In this document: piece by piece, positions 61,884 through 64,000 of the stretch
How the letters are laid out: each line of letters starts with the position of its first letter
Position numbering within the stretch: the stretch's first letter is position 1
Assembly (NCBI GenBank): GCA_964017155.1
Contig: OZ024854.1
Coordinates: 46,767,423-46,831,422, forward strand
Source of the DNA: Oasisia sp. SBJ-2009
Lineage: Eukaryota > Annelida > Polychaeta > Sabellida > Siboglinidae
Length of the DNA: 64,000 nt
Direction of reading: 5' to 3'
Translations under genes and position numbers: made by a program
The notes under the pieces: model-generated
The model's database searches: none
What the model was told of the DNA's origin: nothing
Seen by the model: the letters and a program-made list of their open reading frames with translations, nothing else

Positions 61884-63247
61884 ACCTTGTCTGTCTGTCT
61901 CTCTGTGTGTGTCTCTCTCTCTCGGTCTGTCTCTTTCTTTTAAACCTTATTAAAAATGTTTTATATAAAACAAATTTTACAAAATTAAAGTATGCTAAAG
62001 CATGGTTAAATCTAGTTAACATCTGGCTCTAAATTCGGCCGTAGGTGACGGACTTCGTGCGCGTGCAGCAAGGTCGTCTACGTCACAACCTGCGCGAGGC
62101 GGCCGAGGCGTCGACGACGACCCAGCAGCTGCTGAGTGACGGCGATGACGACCGGCCGCTGCTGAAGCGACTCGAGCACCAGATCTCACTGCTCGAGGAG
62201 CTCACTACGCAGGCGCTACTCGAGAAAGAGGCTCTGCTCGAGGAACGCAAGCGCGCCCTGGCGGTACTCGGTGTCACTGATGGCATAGGCACCAAGTTGG
62301 ACACCGAGGTATGTATTTAGGTGACATGACGTACGTAAGCACGCGTGACCTGATATACGTTTTCACTGTTTACTTGTTTATGGCGCATAGGTGTGATATA
62401 CACAGAGTGTATTGGTGGATTGTTATCCCAATTGACCAGCTTTAGTCCAATAGAAGCACTTGTGAAGAATTATTGTAGTTCAGATAAAATACACTAGAAA
62501 ACAGTAGAGCATGTTTGTATAGGCTTCATGAATCACATCGCCATTTCCTCAGTTTGATAAGTTGATCGATATATGTCCATCCGTCTGTCCGTCCCCTCCC
62601 CCCTCTCTCTCCTTCACCCCTTCCCTTTTTGTCCGTCCGTCACTCACACACACGCATGCGCGCGCGCGCACATACACCCACACAGCCTCCGTTCCCAACC
62701 CCCATTCCTCTCACCGCCGTCTGTCCCTCTTCTTTGTCTTTTAACTCTCCAACCTCTCATAGACAACCTCCACATCGCCAACCACCAACCCACTAACCGC
62801 AATCGCCCCTCGCTACAGATCCAGACGGCCCTGAACAAGGCGACGGCCGAGCTGTCGAGCAGCCGCGCCGAGCTGAAGCGACGCGACACGAAGCTGGAGA
62901 ACCTGGACAACGAGATCCGCTCCCTGCGCTCTGTTACGGAGCAGGAGATCGACTGGCGGGACCGCGCCATCGAGACGCTCAAGGAACACCTGCAGCAGAG
63001 CCACGAGCGCGTGCGACAGACGCACGAGACGGCCGGCGACCTCGAGCGCCGGCTCAAGGTGAGCAAGGCCGAGGTGAAGAAGTACAAGGCCAAGGCCGAA
63101 CAGCTGGAGAAGAACCGGCGCCTCGGCTACCTGCACGACAAGGGCTCGGAGGCGGACGACACGTCGGTCGGCGGGGCGTCCGGCATGTCCCGTGGCGGCA
63201 CTTCTCTGCAGAGGAGAGGAGCGACAGGGAAGGCTGTGAGAAAGTGA
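55704..63247 (+). CDS. CARD and coiled-coil protein gene, six coding exons, 444 aa predicted
   Basis: Exons are 55704-55946, 60513-60659, 60969-61130, 61577-61666, 62045-62308 and 62819-63247. Each is a multiple of three, so every intron is phase 0, with GT donors and AG acceptors throughout. Residues about 44-130 fit a CARD (six amphipathic helices). Residues 131-214 are charged and helical. Residues about 240-425 are long heptad-rich coiled coils, followed by a Gly/Ser-rich tail. CARDs drive assembly of caspase-activating or NF-kB-activating signalling complexes, and coiled coils give oligomers. The order CARD then coiled coil resembles CARD9/CARD11, but I see no sequence match beyond the fold. 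Coding exons are GC-rich in AT-rich introns. It lies on the opposite strand about 19 kb from TLR4. Exact orthology and any role in TLR signalling are unproven. Confidence 0.8.
56090..56452. repeat. (CGAA)n and CGACCGAA tetranucleotide array in intron 1
   Basis: Variant CGACCGAA-type units (56095-56190) and GATC-type units pass into a pure (CGAA)n run of about 200 bp ending at 56452. Variant units lie only at the left end. Confidence 0.95.
56453..57929. other. Intron 1 sequence
   Basis: AT-rich with no recognisable gene. The frame 56461-56787 has no family resemblance. Confidence 0.4.
57930..59110 (-). mobile_element. LINE remnant in intron 1 of the CARD gene
   Basis: Minus-strand reverse transcriptase pieces read 58699-58995 (Val-Pro-Gln-Gly-Thr-Leu-Ser-Gly-Pro and the catalytic position Tyr-Val-Asp-Gly) and 58372-58683 (the following thumb segment). 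The second catalytic Asp is replaced by Gly and several stops split the frame, so it is dead. A C-terminal tail reads on in broken frames to about 58030. It lies antisense to the host gene. Confidence 0.8.
59473..60300. repeat. (GCACAC)n hexanucleotide array, about 820 bp, intron 1
   Basis: About 135 nearly perfect hexamer copies, preceded by GCGCAC and ACGC variants. Because the unit is a strict pyrimidine-purine alternation, it is a candidate for Z-DNA. Open frames of 300 or more codons in several frames on both strands follow from the 6-bp period and are not genes. Confidence 0.97.
60513..60659 (+). CDS. Exon 2: CARD helices 4-6
   Basis: The acceptor is TTGGCCAG|GAC and the donor AAG|GTGTGT. 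The 49 codons include Val-Val-Arg-Leu-Leu-Glu-Leu-Met and Gly-Pro-Gly-Ala-Phe-Gln-Arg-Leu-Cys-Asp-Val-Leu. The Gly-X-X-Ala-Phe...Leu pattern is typical of CARD helix 5. They end with Trp-Leu-Ser-Gln-Glu-Leu. Confidence 0.85.
60969..61130 (+). CDS. Exon 3: charged helical segment
   Basis: The acceptor is CCCGGCAG|GCC and the donor CAG|GTCCGT. The 54 codons are rich in Arg, Glu, Ala and Leu. No domain is recognised; it is likely helical. Confidence 0.8.
61131..61576. other. Intron 3 of the CARD gene
   Basis: Ordinary intron sequence; nothing else seen. Confidence 0.6.
61577..61666 (+). CDS. Exon 4: short helical segment
   Basis: The acceptor is CACTGTAG|ACG and the donor AAG|GTGGGC. It encodes thirty codons, beginning Thr-Met-Leu-Glu-Arg-Thr-Lys-Asp-Glu-Leu. 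It is predicted to be helical. Confidence 0.75.
61700..61935. repeat. (TC)n and TCTG-rich microsatellite in intron 4
   Basis: Pyrimidine-rich (CT)n, with a pure run at about 61818-61880, lies about 110 bp upstream of the exon 5 acceptor. Confidence 0.93.
62045..62308 (+). CDS. Exon 5: coiled coil
   Basis: The acceptor is GGCCGTAG|GTG and the donor GAG|GTATGT. It encodes 88 codons. Leu-Lys-Arg-Leu-Glu-His-Gln-Ile-Ser-Leu-Leu-Glu-Glu-Leu opens a heptad pattern that runs to the end of the long Glu/Lys/Leu-rich helix. Confidence 0.82.
62309..62818. other. Intron 5 of the CARD gene
   Basis: AT-rich first half, then a C/T- and CA-rich low-complexity stretch (62575-62700) before the exon 6 acceptor. 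Confidence 0.6.
62819..63247 (+). CDS. Exon 6: coiled coil, Gly/Ser-rich tail and stop
   Basis: The acceptor is TCGCTACAG|ATC and the stop is TGA at 63245-63247. It encodes 142 residues. The first 100 or so are a strongly charged coiled coil (Leu-Glu-Asn-Leu-Asp-Asn-Glu-Ile-Arg-Ser-Leu and later Leu-Glu-Arg-Arg-Leu-Lys). The rest is a flexible Gly/Ser/Thr tail with basic end residues. Confidence 0.85.
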   Translation: MQTALNKATAELSSSRAELKRRDTKLENLDNEIRSLRSVTEQEIDWRDRAIETLKEHLQQSHERVRQTHETAGDLERRLKVSKAEVKKYKAKAEQLEKNRRLGYLHDKGSEADDTSVGGASGMSRGGTSLQRRGATGKAVRK

Positions 63248-64000
63248 CGTCGTCAAGAACTGGGATTACGCAACAACAAACTGGTTCGTTCAGAAAACGA
63301 CGCCATCACGGCATCAGAGTTGTGTCGGCGTTCTACAAAAGTATTACTCGTCATGTCCGCATTACCGACTGTCACATGCAAGATTTAGACCCCCTGTGTA
63401 TCATTGGGAACGGAAATGTTAATGTCTTTCACGATAAATATATTGTGTATGATTTATCACGAAAACAAACGGAACAATTTTTATTTTTTATTTATTTTCC
63501 CTTGTCATCGGTGATCATGATTGATCGGGCAAAATGATGCATTAATTATTACTAATTAACTGTGATATGGCTAAAAATAGGCGAGTATGTAGGTAATTAT
63601 TATATTAAAATATTGATAGACTTAGACCTACTGATTAAAAACATAACAAGAAATTGGCAAACGTTGTCTTTCGGTAAGTGCCAGTAATAGGGTCTATTGT
63701 TGTGGGCTCTTACCAGTTTCATATATGCATCTGCATACGCATAATGTAAGAACTAAAAAGTCGTTACCTAATGGAAATATTCACCATTCACCAATTCGCT
63801 CGATAATTTTGGAAATTGTACGGCCAGTGAAATCATAATTGAAGCGTATTTGGTTGTTGTGTGATATTTTACTTCTAATTAAAAACAATGTGTGTAGTCT
63901 TAAGTTAGAGGTGCAGGAATACTGGAAATAGCAATCACAGCAGCGTTATGTTATATTGAGACAACTTCACCATATGTGTGGTTCCCGTATCTTTGGAACC
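63248..64000. other. 3' flank of the CARD gene
   Basis: AT-rich and likely to contain the 3'UTR. No canonical AATAAA stands out near the stop. ATTAAA occurs within ATATTAAAATA (about 63603) and GATTAAAAA (about 63633). No further gene was seen. Confidence 0.45.

Noticed and set aside
62813..63256. Minus-strand open frame opposite exon 6 of the CARD gene
   Set aside because: GC-rich codons on the coding strand leave the opposite frame open; there are no splice or start features.

Overview
The window is nuclear DNA from an invertebrate animal. Interrupted coding sequence with GT/AG introns, Toll-like receptors, non-LTR, Penelope and Gypsy retroelements, a tRNA-derived SINE, DNA transposons and long microsatellites all rule out a prokaryote. 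The mix would suit a marine deuterostome or lophotrochozoan such as an amphioxus, a hemichordate or a mollusc. The sequence alone does not settle the phylum.

Positions 1 to about 53,105 are a tandem array of Toll-like receptor (TLR) units, with all receptors on the minus strand. TLR1 (1-1394) is cut by the window edge and carries a nonsense codon. TLR2 (15080-17713) and TLR4 (34006-36639) are intact, intronless 877-codon genes. TLR3 (24339-26922) is a pseudogene. Each unit holds a conserved 3' flank, the TLR, a 5' flank with a candidate 5'UTR splice acceptor, a Gypsy insertion site, a spacer with a MITE-like element, a conserved block, and CA/ACTC/TA microsatellites. The microsatellites form the unit junctions.

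The units differ by their insertions. One Gypsy insertion with the 5-bp target duplication ACCGT is present in units 1 and 4 and, partly deleted, in unit 3. The same site is empty in unit 2 (18515-18519). Unit 1 also has a SINE, a pogo-like DNA transposon, and a Penelope-like element split by a LINE. A LINE sits at the unit 2/3 junction. Unit 3 has a LINE 5' of the TLR. Unit 4 carries a second Gypsy family (40936-45749) nested inside a MITE that is itself inside a Gypsy LTR, and a full-length relative of the first Gypsy family (46369-51005) with identical 225-bp LTRs.

From about 53.1 kb the array stops. After two LINE remnants and microsatellites comes a plus-strand gene of six recognised coding exons (55704-63247, all introns phase 0). 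It encodes a predicted 444-residue protein with an N-terminal CARD fold split over exons 1 and 2, followed by a long charged coiled-coil region. Its first intron holds a dead LINE and an 820-bp hexanucleotide array.

Functionally, the TLRs are predicted membrane pattern-recognition receptors with a divergent TIR BB loop. The CARD/coiled-coil protein has the architecture of a scaffolding adaptor, resembling the CARD9/CARD11 arrangement in outline only. That the two act together is an inference from proximity and domain type.
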